Assembly (NCBI GenBank): GCA_963804005.1
Contig: CAWDOP010000002.1
Location: 496,001 to 560,000, forward strand
Reading direction: 5' to 3'
Length of the DNA: 64,000 bases
From: JAGXRK01 sp963804005
GTDB taxonomy: Bacteria > Bacteroidota > Ignavibacteria > Ignavibacteriales > Ignavibacteriaceae
Positions 16,835 through 26,157 of this stretch are shown in pieces. Position 1 is the stretch's first letter. Each line of letters starts with the position of its first letter. Below the pieces are notes generated by a model. That model made no database searches. It was given only the letters and a program-made list of their open reading frames with translations, and was not told the origin of the DNA. The position numbers and the translations under genes were made by a program.

Positions 16835-18931
16835 ATGAACAGCAAGATCGGTCAAACTATGAAATACGGATTACTCACAGTGCTATTGTTAGTATCTGCA
16901 TATATTTTTACAGCCAAATCTACAGTTGTAAAAGCAGATGATAATATAGTTTATGATTCAACAAATGTTATTGAACCAAAGAATCAATATACTTTTGAGA
17001 ACCAACTTATAACTACTATTCTTTCAAGATACCATTTTAGAAAACTTAATTTAAATGATTCATTATCATCAATTATATTCGACAATTATTTGACCTCTTT
17101 GGATTATGGTAAAGCATATTTTCTCAAATCGGATATTAATGAATTTGAAAAATATCAGAACAAAATTGATGATCAGCTTTTAGATGGAGATATTTCTTTC
17201 TTTTATGATGTTTTTAATATCTATCTGAAAAGAGTTAATGAAAGAGAAAATTATATTGAAACATTGCTTAATAATGAATTCGATTTTTCCACAAATGAAG
17301 TTTTTATCTTTAAGCGAGACTGTATAAACTGGGCTGCTGATTTAGATGAACTTAATGACAGATGGAGAAAAAGAATTAAAAATGATGCTATAACTTATAA
17401 ACTAAATGATAAAGATTGGGATTACATCCAAAGCACTTTACTTAAGAGATACAAGAATTATGCAAAATTTCTTAATCAGTATAACTCTGAGGATGTTTTT
17501 CAGCTTGCAATGAATTCTTTTACTCAATCAATTGACCCGCACACAAATTATTTATCTCCAGTTACATCAGATAATTTTAAGATTGAAATGAGTCTTTCTC
17601 TGGAAGGAATTGGTGCAAGGCTTCAATCAGAAGATGATTATACGAAAATAGTTGAAATTATTCCCGGAGGTCCTGCATACCAAAGTAAGTTGTTGAATCC
17701 TGATGATAAAATAATAGCAGTTGCACAAGGAGGAGATGGCGAATTTGTTGACATAATTGGATGGAGAATTACTGAAGCCGTTAAATTAATAAGAGGCCCA
17801 AAAGGAACAACTGTAAGATTGCAAATCATTCCGGTAAAATCTGAAGTTGATGGAAATATAAAAGAAATATCACTTGTTAGAGATAAAGTTAAAATTGAAG
17901 ATCAATCTGCTAAAAAAGAAGTGATTGAAATCATTGATGAAAAAGAATCTTTCAGAATTGGTGTTATACAAATTCCATCTTTCTATATTGACTTTGAAGG
18001 ACAGAGAAAAGGTGAAAAAGATTTTAAGAGTACAACGCGTGATGTTAGAAATTTGATTAATGAACTTAAATCGGAAAAAGTTGATGGCATAATTGTCGAT
18101 TTAAGAAATAACGGAGGTGGTTCGCTCTCAGAAGCAATTGAGTTAACTGGACTGTTTATTGAAGAAGGTCCGGTTGTGCAGGTTAAAAATTCCGATGGTT
18201 CAATTGAAATAGGTGACGATCCTGATCCTAATATTCTTTATGGCGGACCATTAGCAGTGATTGTAAATAGATTTAGTGCTTCTGCTTCAGAAATATTTTC
18301 AGCAGCAATTCAAGACTATGGAAGAGGAATTATTTTAGGTGAACAGACGTTCGGAAAAGGAACAGTTCAGAATTTAATTGATTTAAACCGTCTTTCTTCC
18401 AGACAAAAAGGTGAACTTGGTCAGGTGAAGTTAACCATAGCAAAATACTATCGGGTAAATGGAGGCAGCACACAACACTTAGGAGTAATTCCGGATATAA
18501 TTTTCCCAAGTTATTTTGAGGCTGATGAATTTGGAGAAAGCTCAGAAAAAAATGCTCTGCCCTGGGATCAGATCGAATCATCTGAATATGAAATTTATTA
18601 TGATCTCTCAAAATTCTTACCTTTTCTTAAGAAAAAACATCAAACTCGCATGGTTGATAGCATAGAATATCAACAAATGCTTTTGGAGATTAAGGAGTTT
18701 AAAGAAAATAGAAAAAGAAGCAGTTTCTCGCTGAATCTTTCTCAACGCAGCCAAGAAAAACAGGAAGCAGAAGACAGAAAGTTTGAGCGTGAAAATGAAT
18801 TGAGAAAAGCTAAAGGACTAAAGCTTCTTGAAAAAGGTGAAGTTTTTTCAAATGAAGAGAATGAAAAAGATTTTCTATTGAGAGAATCAGTGAATATTCT
18901 TGCAGATCTGATTTTGGAGAAAGTTGGTTAG
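16835..18931 (+). CDS. prc: C-terminal processing peptidase (Tsp/Prc family, S41)
   Basis: The 698-residue protein has a signal/anchor at about 10-30, an N-terminal Tsp helper domain (about 50-240), a PDZ domain (about 250-335, EGIGARLQSEDDYTKIVEIIPGGPA), the S41 protease domain with S483 (RFSASASEIF) and K508 (QTFGKGTVQ) 25 residues apart as in E. coli Tsp, and a DUF3340-like C-terminal region ending in a charged helix. It degrades periplasmic proteins from their C-terminus. It has its own 119-bp upstream region and ends 2 bp from a convergent gene. Confidence 0.94.
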   Translation: MNSKIGQTMKYGLLTVLLLVSAYIFTAKSTVVKADDNIVYDSTNVIEPKNQYTFENQLITTILSRYHFRKLNLNDSLSSIIFDNYLTSLDYGKAYFLKSDINEFEKYQNKIDDQLLDGDISFFYDVFNIYLKRVNERENYIETLLNNEFDFSTNEVFIFKRDCINWAADLDELNDRWRKRIKNDAITYKLNDKDWDYIQSTLLKRYKNYAKFLNQYNSEDVFQLAMNSFTQSIDPHTNYLSPVTSDNFKIEMSLSLEGIGARLQSEDDYTKIVEIIPGGPAYQSKLLNPDDKIIAVAQGGDGEFVDIIGWRITEAVKLIRGPKGTTVRLQIIPVKSEVDGNIKEISLVRDKVKIEDQSAKKEVIEIIDEKESFRIGVIQIPSFYIDFEGQRKGEKDFKSTTRDVRNLINELKSEKVDGIIVDLRNNGGGSLSEAIELTGLFIEEGPVVQVKNSDGSIEIGDDPDPNILYGGPLAVIVNRFSASASEIFSAAIQDYGRGIILGEQTFGKGTVQNLIDLNRLSSRQKGELGQVKLTIAKYYRVNGGSTQHLGVIPDIIFPSYFEADEFGESSEKNALPWDQIESSEYEIYYDLSKFLPFLKKKHQTRMVDSIEYQQMLLEIKEFKENRKRSSFSLNLSQRSQEKQEAEDRKFERENELRKAKGLKLLEKGEVFSNEENEKDFLLRESVNILADLILEKVG

Positions 18932-18933
18932 TT

Positions 18934-19659
18934 TTAATTTGTTATTTCTTTTAACAATCTAGTTTTTAATGCTGGTAAGATTGATTCGTTAAAAGAGAAA
19001 TCAAGATCAGTTTTACAAACGTAAACCATTGGCTTATACATTTTTTGTGAGTGAGCTACGAACTTGTCCATTAGTTCCTCGATGGAGGAATCCAGGAGCA
19101 AACTTGGAATGGATCTAAGCAATGTAAATTTTATATTTTCTGTTGGATGATCATATGACCAACTGATAATCATTTCATATAGGTAAATTTTTACAACTTC
19201 TTTTTTATTGTCCAGAACCACAAAATATCCTTTGCCTCTGTACTTTGCATCAGAATTAAGATGACTGAATGAAATATCATCTTTTATAAAATCAAAAATT
19301 ATTCTTGCTTCGCGAATTATGCACTCAACATTTTCTATTGCCCATTCAACATAGTTAATAAGCCTGTCAAGCTCTGTGCTTATATGTTGTGCTTTATCCT
19401 GTACAATTATCTGGTCTTCTATAAGAATTGCCCTTGCCTCCCTTTCGAGCCAGCTTTTGGAACCGATATTTTCAATTAGAAGATCATCAAGTTTATCTTT
19501 TACAAGTTCTGACTCCTGAAGAACAGGATAAATTATATTTTTAGCTAATAATTCCTGCCATTCTTTTATTTTCCTCAAAAGAAGATATTGATTGGTTTCC
19601 CAATCAGAGCCGCAGGATGTTAATTTTCTAATATCTATTTGAAGCATTGTATTTTTCAT
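18934..19659 (-). CDS. Hypothetical protein
   Basis: The 241-residue acidic protein has no signal peptide and no recognised domain. The first 140 residues are predicted largely helical and rich in charged residues, with a possible coiled coil around 45-120. The C-terminal half has beta-type stretches (GYFVVLDNKKEVVKIYLYEM). It is convergent with prc, with a 2-bp gap. An alternative start at Met5 (19647) is possible. The reading frame is long and uses codons like its neighbours, so it is probably a real gene. Confidence 0.7.
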   Translation of the reverse strand: MKNTMLQIDIRKLTSCGSDWETNQYLLLRKIKEWQELLAKNIIYPVLQESELVKDKLDDLLIENIGSKSWLEREARAILIEDQIIVQDKAQHISTELDRLINYVEWAIENVECIIREARIIFDFIKDDISFSHLNSDAKYRGKGYFVVLDNKKEVVKIYLYEMIISWSYDHPTENIKFTLLRSIPSLLLDSSIEELMDKFVAHSQKMYKPMVYVCKTDLDFSFNESILPALKTRLLKEITN

Positions 19660-19783
19660 TTTCTGTTGTTAACCCAAATATTAAGCCAATAGTTTTTATT
19701 AGAATTTTTGTATTAAGAAAGTGTGAATAACTAAAAAATTAGGCGATTTTACCTGTTACAGGTCAAAAAGAAATGATTTTAAA

Positions 19784-19828
19784 ATGAAGGGTAGAAAAAG
19801 AAAAAGCAGGACTTTTCATCCTGCTTTT
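19784..19828 (-). terminator. Terminator of the aldehyde dehydrogenase operon
   Basis: Stem AAAAGCAGGA (19802-19811) pairs with TCCTGCTTTT (19819-19828) around a 7-nt loop. On the minus strand it is followed by TTCTTTTTCTACCC. It stands 22 bp after the stop of the aldehyde dehydrogenase gene. Confidence 0.85.
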
Positions 19829-19850
19829 AATAATCGAATGTAAAAAGACC

Positions 19851-21383
19851 TTAAATATCGAATTTAATGCCCTGAGCTAAAGGAAGCTGATTCCCAAAAT
19901 TTATTGTGTTAGTTTGTCTTCTCATATAGGCTTTCCAGGAATCGGAACCGGATTCTCTACCACCGCCGGTTTCCTTCTCACCACCGAAAGCACCACCAAT
20001 TTCAGCACCGGATGTTCCGATATTTACATTCGCAATTCCGCAATCAGAACCTTCCACCGAAAGAAATGCTTCAGCCTCGCGTAAATTGTTAGTAAAAATT
20101 GACGAAGATAAACCCTGAACTACTCCGTTCTGTAAAGCGATTGCATTATGGACATCACCGGAATATTTAATCAAATATAAAATAGGTGCAAATGTTTCTT
20201 CTTGAACTATTTCATAATGATTTTCAGCTTCAACCAATGCAGGAACAACGTAAGAACCGGATTTATATTCTTCACCTTTTAGAGCTTCACCACCAAAAAT
20301 AACTTTTCCGCCATCCTTTTTAACTTTTTCAAGAGCAACTGTGAATTCGTTAACAGCGCCTTTATCAATCAATGGTCCAACATGGTTTTTTTGATCAAGT
20401 GGATTACCAATCTTCAATGATTTATACGCTTTTATCATAGATTCACTTACTTTGTCATAAATTGATTCATGAATAATCAATCTCCTTGTACTGGTACATC
20501 TCTGTCCCGCAGTTCCAACCGCACCAAAGACAACAGCAGGAATTGCAATTTTAAGATCTGTATCAGGAGTAATTATTATCGCATTGTTACCTCCTAATTC
20601 AAGTATAGCTCGCCCAAACCTCTTTGCAATAACTTCACCAGCATGTCTTCCAACTCTAGTCGAACCAGTAACAGAAATTAATGGTATTCTTTTATCATTA
20701 AGAATCCGCTCGCCAATAGTTGAACCGCGTCCTACGATTAAAGTAAACACACCTTCCGGAACGTCATTATCGATTAAGACTTTCTGAATGATATTTTGGG
20801 TAGCAATTGCGGTTAATGGAACCTTAGAAGAAGGTTTCCAGATATTAGTATCACCACAAACAGCTGCAATCATCGCATTCCAGGACCAGACAGCAACCGG
20901 AAAATTGAAAGCAGAAATAGTACAAACAACTCCTAAAGGATGATATTGATCATACATTCTATGCAAAGGTCTTTCCGACTGCATTGTGAAACCATAGAGT
21001 TGTCGAGACTGCCCGACAGCGAAATCACAAATGTCAATCATTTCCTGAACTTCGCCTAAACCTTCCTGAAGACTTTTACCCATTTCAAATGAAACAAGTG
21101 TGCCTAATTCCTGTTTAAATTCTCTGAGACGATTTCCAATTTGTCTGACTATTTCCCCGCGTTTTGGAGCAGGTATCATTCTCCATTTAAGAAAAGCTTC
21201 GTGAGCAGTTTGAACAACTTTTTCATAATCTGCTTCAGAAGCCTGATAGACTGAAGCAATAAATTCACCCGTTGCGGGAGAATAAATTTTTAATTCGTTC
21301 TGATCTGAAGTTTCAAGCCATTTTGTACCGGTGCTGGCTCCGAAATTTTTTTCTTTTATTCCCAGTTTCTTTAAGAATTCCAT
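19851..21383 (-). CDS. amaB: ALDH7-type aldehyde dehydrogenase (alpha-aminoadipic semialdehyde / piperideine-6-carboxylate dehydrogenase)
   Basis: The 510-residue aldehyde dehydrogenase has catalytic C296 (GTAGQRCTSTRRL), E262 (LELGGNN), the NAD-binding SVTGSTRVG (237-245), and the ALDH7/antiquitin features FNFPVAVWSWNAMIA and a C-terminal GGGRESGSDSWKAYMRRQTNTINFG-type segment. This class oxidises alpha-aminoadipate semialdehyde to alpha-aminoadipate. It lies 14 bp after an Rrf2-type regulator and divergent from lysine-ketoglutarate reductase and saccharopine dehydrogenase genes, which produce exactly this semialdehyde. The context strongly supports a lysine-catabolic role. Confidence 0.92.
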   Translation of the reverse strand: MEFLKKLGIKEKNFGASTGTKWLETSDQNELKIYSPATGEFIASVYQASEADYEKVVQTAHEAFLKWRMIPAPKRGEIVRQIGNRLREFKQELGTLVSFEMGKSLQEGLGEVQEMIDICDFAVGQSRQLYGFTMQSERPLHRMYDQYHPLGVVCTISAFNFPVAVWSWNAMIAAVCGDTNIWKPSSKVPLTAIATQNIIQKVLIDNDVPEGVFTLIVGRGSTIGERILNDKRIPLISVTGSTRVGRHAGEVIAKRFGRAILELGGNNAIIITPDTDLKIAIPAVVFGAVGTAGQRCTSTRRLIIHESIYDKVSESMIKAYKSLKIGNPLDQKNHVGPLIDKGAVNEFTVALEKVKKDGGKVIFGGEALKGEEYKSGSYVVPALVEAENHYEIVQEETFAPILYLIKYSGDVHNAIALQNGVVQGLSSSIFTNNLREAEAFLSVEGSDCGIANVNIGTSGAEIGGAFGGEKETGGGRESGSDSWKAYMRRQTNTINFGNQLPLAQGIKFDI

Positions 21384-21397
21384 AACAACCTCACATA

Positions 21398-21820
21398 TTA
21401 GTTTGAATTAATTTTGTTAATTATAGATTTAAGAGTAATATTTTTCATTTCATTTTCTATTGTCACTTGAATGTCAGCGAACAGATCAAGAAAAAAAATA
21501 TTAAATTTCTGATTATTCTTTGATTCACCAGATGTTCCTGTATTCACATCGAGATGAAAAGCTTTTCGATCTTCAATTGCACAATAAATTTCCTGTAAGT
21601 CAATTTTATCGGGATTTTTCTTTAAGGTAAATCCGCCGTAAGTTCCTTTTTCACTTTCTACAATTCCACTTTTTACAAGAAAAGACAGGATTTTCCTCAA
21701 CTTTGAAGCATTTATACCAGTATGATTGGATATATCTGAACTATTCTTCGGTTCAGGAAAGACTGCTGCCAAATAGCTCAAAGCTTTTACTGCAGTTGAA
21801 AGTTTGGTGGAAGCGGACAT
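21398..21820 (-). CDS. Rrf2-family transcriptional regulator without Fe-S cysteines
   Basis: The 140-residue protein has the Rrf2 winged-helix domain (STKLSTAVKALSYLAA ... TGINASKLRKILSFLVKSGIVESEKGTYGGFTL). The only cysteine is in IYCAIED; the three-cysteine cluster that ligates Fe-S in IscR/NsrR is missing. It should therefore sense something else, plausibly a lysine-pathway metabolite (inference). It is the first gene of the operon with ALDH7 and is divergent from LKR/SDH, the usual place for a local regulator. Confidence 0.88.
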   Translation of the reverse strand: MSASTKLSTAVKALSYLAAVFPEPKNSSDISNHTGINASKLRKILSFLVKSGIVESEKGTYGGFTLKKNPDKIDLQEIYCAIEDRKAFHLDVNTGTSGESKNNQKFNIFFLDLFADIQVTIENEMKNITLKSIINKINSN

Positions 21821-22144
21821 AATTTTTTTATTTGTTACGGTAAGTGTAACTAATTAAATATTAATAATCAATTGCAAGATATCAACAATTAAAAATTTTG
21901 ATTAAAGAAATAAATTTTTGCTTTTGAAAAAACAGAATTAAATGTTTATTTTTATATATAATTTTTAATTTAACAATGACAATTCTTTATACTTTCTACA
22001 TACACTCAGGGGAAAAAAATCTTCGAAGCTATTTTATTTCAAGCTTCGAAAATGTTTTTTAATAATTTGTTTCTTCTCTATTCTTTTTTTTACTAACAAA
22101 CTAATTGTTCTTGCATTATTTCTAAAATTATTAAAGGATTTTAA
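21821..22144. promoter_or_regulatory. Divergent intergenic region between the Rrf2/ALDH7 and LKR/SDH operons
   Basis: These 324 bp hold no gene. Two symmetric sites stand out: GTTAC-N7-GTAAC (21834-21850), 14 bp before the regulator start and a candidate autoregulatory operator, and a longer inverted repeat at 22022-22050. The rest is very AT-rich and must contain both promoters; no box can be assigned with certainty. Confidence 0.55.
22022..22060 (+). promoter_or_regulatory. Leader hairpin upstream of lysine-ketoglutarate reductase
   Basis: TTCGAAGCT (22022-22030) and AGCTTCGAA (22042-22050) form a perfect 9-bp stem with an 11-nt loop, followed by AATGTTTTTT. It is about 95 bp before the LKR start. 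It may be an operator palindrome for the Rrf2 protein or a terminator/attenuator hairpin in the leader. Confidence 0.5.
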
Positions 22145-23455
22145 ATGATTATTGGAATAAGACGGGCAGATAAAAATAAATGGGAAAAACGCGTTCCCTT
22201 GATTCCCGATGATATTAAATACCTGAAACAGAAATTCGGTATTCAGACTCTTATCCAGCCATCTGAAATCAGAGCCTATACTAATGATCAGTATCAAGAA
22301 GCAGGAGCGGAAGTTATTGAAGATATCCAAAGGGCCAGTACAATTTTTGCTGTGAAAGAAATACCATTACATTTTTATCGAGAGGGCAAGACTTATATAT
22401 TTTTCTCTCATACAATTAAGGGGCAATCTTACAATATGCCTTTACTTAAAAAGATGATGGAATTGAAATGTAATTTAATAGATTATGAGAGAATTGTTGA
22501 TGAATCAAACAAGCGATTGATATTTTTTGGAAAGTATGCGGGTATTGCGGGAATGGTAGAAACACTTCATGCCTTAGGACAAAAACTAAAGTTTAAAGGT
22601 TATAAAACTCCGATTGAAAAAATTAAACAAGCATATATGTATAGCTCTATAGATGAAGTGAAACAGGTCTTAAGCGAAATCGGTGATCAAATTAGAACTG
22701 AAGGAATAGCGGAAGATTTACAGCCTCTGGTAGTTGGTTTCGCCGGTTATGGTAATGTTTCTAAAGGAGCACAGGAAATTTTGGATCTTCTTCCGGTCAA
22801 ATCTATAAAGCCGGAAGAACTTCATAACTTAAATCAAGTTTCTAAAGATGAAAAAAGAAATAATGTATTTAAAGTTGTTTTTGAAGAAAAAGATATTGCA
22901 AAACCTAAAACAGGAACTTTTGAACTTCAAGAGTATTATGATCATCCTGAGAATTATGAAGGAAAATTTGAAGAATACATTCCCTTTTTAACTGTACTTG
23001 TTAACTGTATTTATTGGACAGAAAAGTATCCCCGATTATTAACAAAGAATTTTTTAAGTAGTGACAGTTATACAAATTCTGAAAAGAAACTCATGGTAGT
23101 TGGTGATATTTCTTGCGATATAGACGGTTCAATTGAGATAACAAACAAAGCTACAGATCCGGGTAATGCTTTCTATACATATTTCTTGGATAATAACTCA
23201 TATAAAGATGGAATTCAACAAGATGGTATAACTATAATGGCTGTTGACAACCTACCTTGTGAGTTACCGAAAGATTCTTCAAAAGAATTTTCTTCTATAT
23301 TAAAAAATTACGTTAATGAAATTGTAAATGCAGATTTTAATAAACCATACGAAGAGCTTTCTCTTCCTTATCCAATTAAGAAAGCATTAGTTCTCCAGAA
23401 CGGAGAATTAACTAAAGATTATCTCTATTTAAACAAATATTTATCTAAGGTGTAA
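22145..23455 (+). CDS. Lysine-ketoglutarate reductase (saccharopine-forming), LKR domain protein
   Basis: The 436-residue product resembles the LKR half of the bifunctional AASS enzyme of plants and animals. It has IGIRRADKNKWEKRVPLIP at the start, an alanine dehydrogenase/PNT-like N-terminal domain, FFGKYAGIAGMVETLHALG, and a Rossmann region VVGFAGYGNVSKGAQEI. It condenses lysine and 2-oxoglutarate to saccharopine using NAD(P)H. The ATG is preceded by AAAGGA. The saccharopine dehydrogenase gene follows after 2 bp, so the bifunctional protein is here split in two. Confidence 0.92.
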   Translation: MIIGIRRADKNKWEKRVPLIPDDIKYLKQKFGIQTLIQPSEIRAYTNDQYQEAGAEVIEDIQRASTIFAVKEIPLHFYREGKTYIFFSHTIKGQSYNMPLLKKMMELKCNLIDYERIVDESNKRLIFFGKYAGIAGMVETLHALGQKLKFKGYKTPIEKIKQAYMYSSIDEVKQVLSEIGDQIRTEGIAEDLQPLVVGFAGYGNVSKGAQEILDLLPVKSIKPEELHNLNQVSKDEKRNNVFKVVFEEKDIAKPKTGTFELQEYYDHPENYEGKFEEYIPFLTVLVNCIYWTEKYPRLLTKNFLSSDSYTNSEKKLMVVGDISCDIDGSIEITNKATDPGNAFYTYFLDNNSYKDGIQQDGITIMAVDNLPCELPKDSSKEFSSILKNYVNEIVNADFNKPYEELSLPYPIKKALVLQNGELTKDYLYLNKYLSKV

Positions 23456-23457
23456 AA

Positions 23458-24783
23458 ATGAAAAACGTGTTAGTGCTAGGTGCAGGGTTAGTAAGTAAAC
23501 CAGGTGTAAGATATTTACTTAATCAAAAAAATATCTTTGTTACTGTTGCTTCAAGGACAGTAAGTAAAGCAGAAGATCTAATTGAGGGTTTCCCTAACGG
23601 TAAGGCTGTTCAAGTAAATGTTCAGGATGAAGATCAGCTATCAAATTTGATAGCAAATAATGACATAATAGTCAGTCTTCTGCCTTGGGTACATCATCTA
23701 AAGGTGGCAAATTTGTGTCTGAAGTATAATAAACATATGGCCACAACTTCTTATGTAAGTGATGATATGCAAAAACTTCATGAAGAAGCAACAAAGAAAA
23801 ACCTTCTCTTCTTAAACGAACTCGGAGTTGATCCGGGCATTGACCACATGTCTGCTATGAAGATTATTGATGAAGTTTATGAAGAGGGCGGAAAAGTACT
23901 CCATTTTTATTCTTACTGTGGAGGTCTTCCTGCTCCTGAAGATAATGATAATCCGTTCGGTTATAAATTTTCGTGGAGTCCAAAAGGCGTCGTTCTTGCA
24001 TCAAAAAATTCTGCAAAATTCTTGGAGAATGGTAAGAATGTTGAAATCGAAGGCAAAAATTTATTCCTTAATTACAGGATTGACGAAGTAAAAGGTTTGG
24101 GCAAATTTGAAGTTTATCCCAATCGTAATTCCCTTCCCTACAAAGATATCTATAATCTTAAAGATGCACTGACAGTTATGAGAGGAACTTACAGAAATTT
24201 AGGTTGGTGTGATACTTTGAAAAAAATGGTTGATCTTGGTTTGATTAATGAAGAAAAAAAGAGCAGTCTAAAAGGAATTACTTACAGGAAAATGATAGCT
24301 GATATAATTGGTGAAAAAGATGATTCCAATTTAGAAGAGAAGGTTGCTAAAAAACTCAATCTGGAAACGAACTCGGAAATTTTGAAAAGATTTGAATGGT
24401 TAGGATTATTCAGCGATAAAAAAGTAAATGACTTTGATAATATATTGGATATTCTAAGCGAATTACTCCAAGAAAAATTAGTCTTTAAAAACAAAGAAAA
24501 AGACATGATTATTCTTCAGCATAAATTTACGGTAGAGAACGCAGATAAAACCAAAGACTTGGTTACATCAACATTAATTGACTTTGGCGAAGCATTAAAA
24601 GAATCATCAATGGCGCGAACTGTCAGTTTACCATTAGCTATTGGGGTAAGGTTTATGGCTGAAGGTAAATTCAATTTAACCGGAGTGCAGATTCCTGTTC
24701 ACAAGCAGATTTACGAACCCGTTTTGAAAGAGCTTGAAACACTCGGTATAAAAATGGATGAAAAGAAGTTTAAATTAAATTAA
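23458..24783 (+). CDS. Saccharopine dehydrogenase (glutamate-forming)
   Basis: The 441-residue product has the Rossmann start NVLVLGAGLVSKPGVRYL, NDIIVSLLPWVHHLKVANLCL, ELGVDPGIDHMSAMKIID and YCGGLPAPEDNDNPFGYKFSWSP-type motifs of the saccharopine reductase/dehydrogenase family. It oxidises saccharopine to glutamate and alpha-aminoadipate semialdehyde, the substrate of the divergent ALDH7. It lies 2 bp after LKR in one operon and ends before a strong terminator. Confidence 0.93.
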   Translation: MKNVLVLGAGLVSKPGVRYLLNQKNIFVTVASRTVSKAEDLIEGFPNGKAVQVNVQDEDQLSNLIANNDIIVSLLPWVHHLKVANLCLKYNKHMATTSYVSDDMQKLHEEATKKNLLFLNELGVDPGIDHMSAMKIIDEVYEEGGKVLHFYSYCGGLPAPEDNDNPFGYKFSWSPKGVVLASKNSAKFLENGKNVEIEGKNLFLNYRIDEVKGLGKFEVYPNRNSLPYKDIYNLKDALTVMRGTYRNLGWCDTLKKMVDLGLINEEKKSSLKGITYRKMIADIIGEKDDSNLEEKVAKKLNLETNSEILKRFEWLGLFSDKKVNDFDNILDILSELLQEKLVFKNKEKDMIILQHKFTVENADKTKDLVTSTLIDFGEALKESSMARTVSLPLAIGVRFMAEGKFNLTGVQIPVHKQIYEPVLKELETLGIKMDEKKFKLN

Positions 24784-24878
24784 ATTTTGTAACAACTCGA
24801 AGGGGGCTTGCAATTTATTGAAAAAATTCTTAGAATTATATTGTCCTAAAAATATATAAGGATATAAACTACTTGCCG

Positions 24879-24916
24879 GGAGCGGCTCCTTTTTGGAGCC
24901 GTTCCTGTTTTAAACT
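24879..24916 (+). terminator. Terminator of the LKR/SDH operon
   Basis: GGAGCGGCTCC (24879-24889), loop TTTTT, GGAGCCGTTCC (24895-24905), then TGTTTTAAAC. The 11-bp stem has one G-T pair. It lies about 95 bp after the SDH stop and just before rsmI. Confidence 0.82.
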
Positions 24917-24928
24917 ATTTTTGAAGTA

Positions 24929-25624
24929 ATGATAGGTAAACTTTACATAGTTAGCACACCAATTGGAAATTTATCCGATATAACTTTTCGGGCAATTGAT
25001 ACATTAAAGTCTGTCGATTTCATCGCTTGTGAAGATACACGTGTGACGGGTAATCTACTTAAGCATTTTGAAATAACTAAAGAATTGTTTTCACTCAACG
25101 CAGTTAGTGAATCTCATAAGTTAAAAATAGTTGTTGATAGAATTCTAAATGGTAAAACCGCTGCATTAGTTTCAGATTCAGGGACACCTACAATTTCTGA
25201 TCCGGGAAGCAGATTAATTTCTGAATCCATAAAAAATGGAATAGAAGTAATATCCATTCCTGGTCCATCAGCACTAGTATCTGCCTTATCAATAAGTGGA
25301 CTTCCGACTAATTCAGTTGTGTTTGAGGGATTTCTTCCTCAAAAAAAAGGCAGGCAAAAGAAACTTTCTCAACTATCAGCAGAAGAAAGAACGATAGTTT
25401 TATATGAGTCGGTCTACAGAATTGAAAAGCTTATTAAGGAATTGAACGAACATATGCCTGAGAGATATGTTGTTGTTTGTCGTGAACTTACCAAAAAGTT
25501 TGAGGAATGTTGGAGAGGTTTTCCTTCAGAATTACTAGAATCGTTAAAGGATAGAACAATTAAAGGCGAATTTGTCGTTATTATAGCGCCAAAGAATTGG
25601 GAACAAAGACCTTTACAGTTCTAA
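24929..25624 (+). CDS. rsmI: 16S rRNA (cytidine1402-2'-O)-methyltransferase
   Basis: The 231-residue tetrapyrrole-methylase-fold protein has KLYIVSTPIGNLSDITFRA, FIACEDTRVTGNLLKHF, LVSDSGTPTISDPGSRLI and SIPGPSALVSALSISG, the RsmI signature blocks. It methylates the 2'-OH of C1402 in the decoding centre. Its last 4 bp overlap the end of the convergent apt gene. Confidence 0.96.
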   Translation: MIGKLYIVSTPIGNLSDITFRAIDTLKSVDFIACEDTRVTGNLLKHFEITKELFSLNAVSESHKLKIVVDRILNGKTAALVSDSGTPTISDPGSRLISESIKNGIEVISIPGPSALVSALSISGLPTNSVVFEGFLPQKKGRQKKLSQLSAEERTIVLYESVYRIEKLIKELNEHMPERYVVVCRELTKKFEECWRGFPSELLESLKDRTIKGEFVVIIAPKNWEQRPLQF

Positions 25625-26151
25625 TTCTCATCTTCATAAATTATTAAAGATCGAACATCATACTTTTTAAATTTTTCTCTGCCACTGAGAAAAGACAATT
25701 CAATTAAAAAACTTATTTGAACCACTTCCCCATCCAGTTGTTCAATCAATTTACAAGCAGCTTCCATCGTTCCGCCTGTAGCAAGTAGATCATCGTGTAA
25801 TAAAACCTTATCTCCAGGAACAATCGAATCTTGATGGATTTCTATTTTGTCTTCACCATATTCGAGTAAATATTTTTCAGATAATTTTTCTGCGGGAAGT
25901 TTTCCCGGTTTTCTGATGAGTACTAATCCGCAGTTTAATTTTTCTGCCAGAAGAGAACCGAAAATGAATCCTCTTGACTCAATACCTACAACTTTAGTTA
26001 TACCTTTATCTTTTGAGAATTCAAATAACTTTTCAGTTGTTATCCTCAAGGCATCTTTGTCTTTCAACAGAGTTGTTATATCTCTGAACATTATTCCTTT
26101 TTTCGGAAAATCTTTTATGCTTCTAATATATTTTTTCAAATCAACAATCAT
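25621..26151 (-). CDS. apt: Adenine phosphoribosyltransferase
   Basis: The 176-residue product has FPKKGIMFRDITTLLKD, VGIESRGFIFG and the PRPP motif VLLHDDLLATGGTMEAA, as in type I Apt. It salvages adenine to AMP. It starts 6 bp after the stop of the upstream enoyl-CoA hydratase gene, so the two are probably cotranscribed. The last 4 bp overlap rsmI tail to tail. Confidence 0.96.
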   Translation of the reverse strand: MIVDLKKYIRSIKDFPKKGIMFRDITTLLKDKDALRITTEKLFEFSKDKGITKVVGIESRGFIFGSLLAEKLNCGLVLIRKPGKLPAEKLSEKYLLEYGEDKIEIHQDSIVPGDKVLLHDDLLATGGTMEAACKLIEQLDGEVVQISFLIELSFLSGREKFKKYDVRSLIIYEDEN

Positions 26152-26157
26152 TTTAAA

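Noticed and set aside
19750..19762. ACCTG-TTA-CAGGT small palindrome
   Set aside because: Only 5-bp arms and no gene context that would make it a terminator or operator; probably chance.
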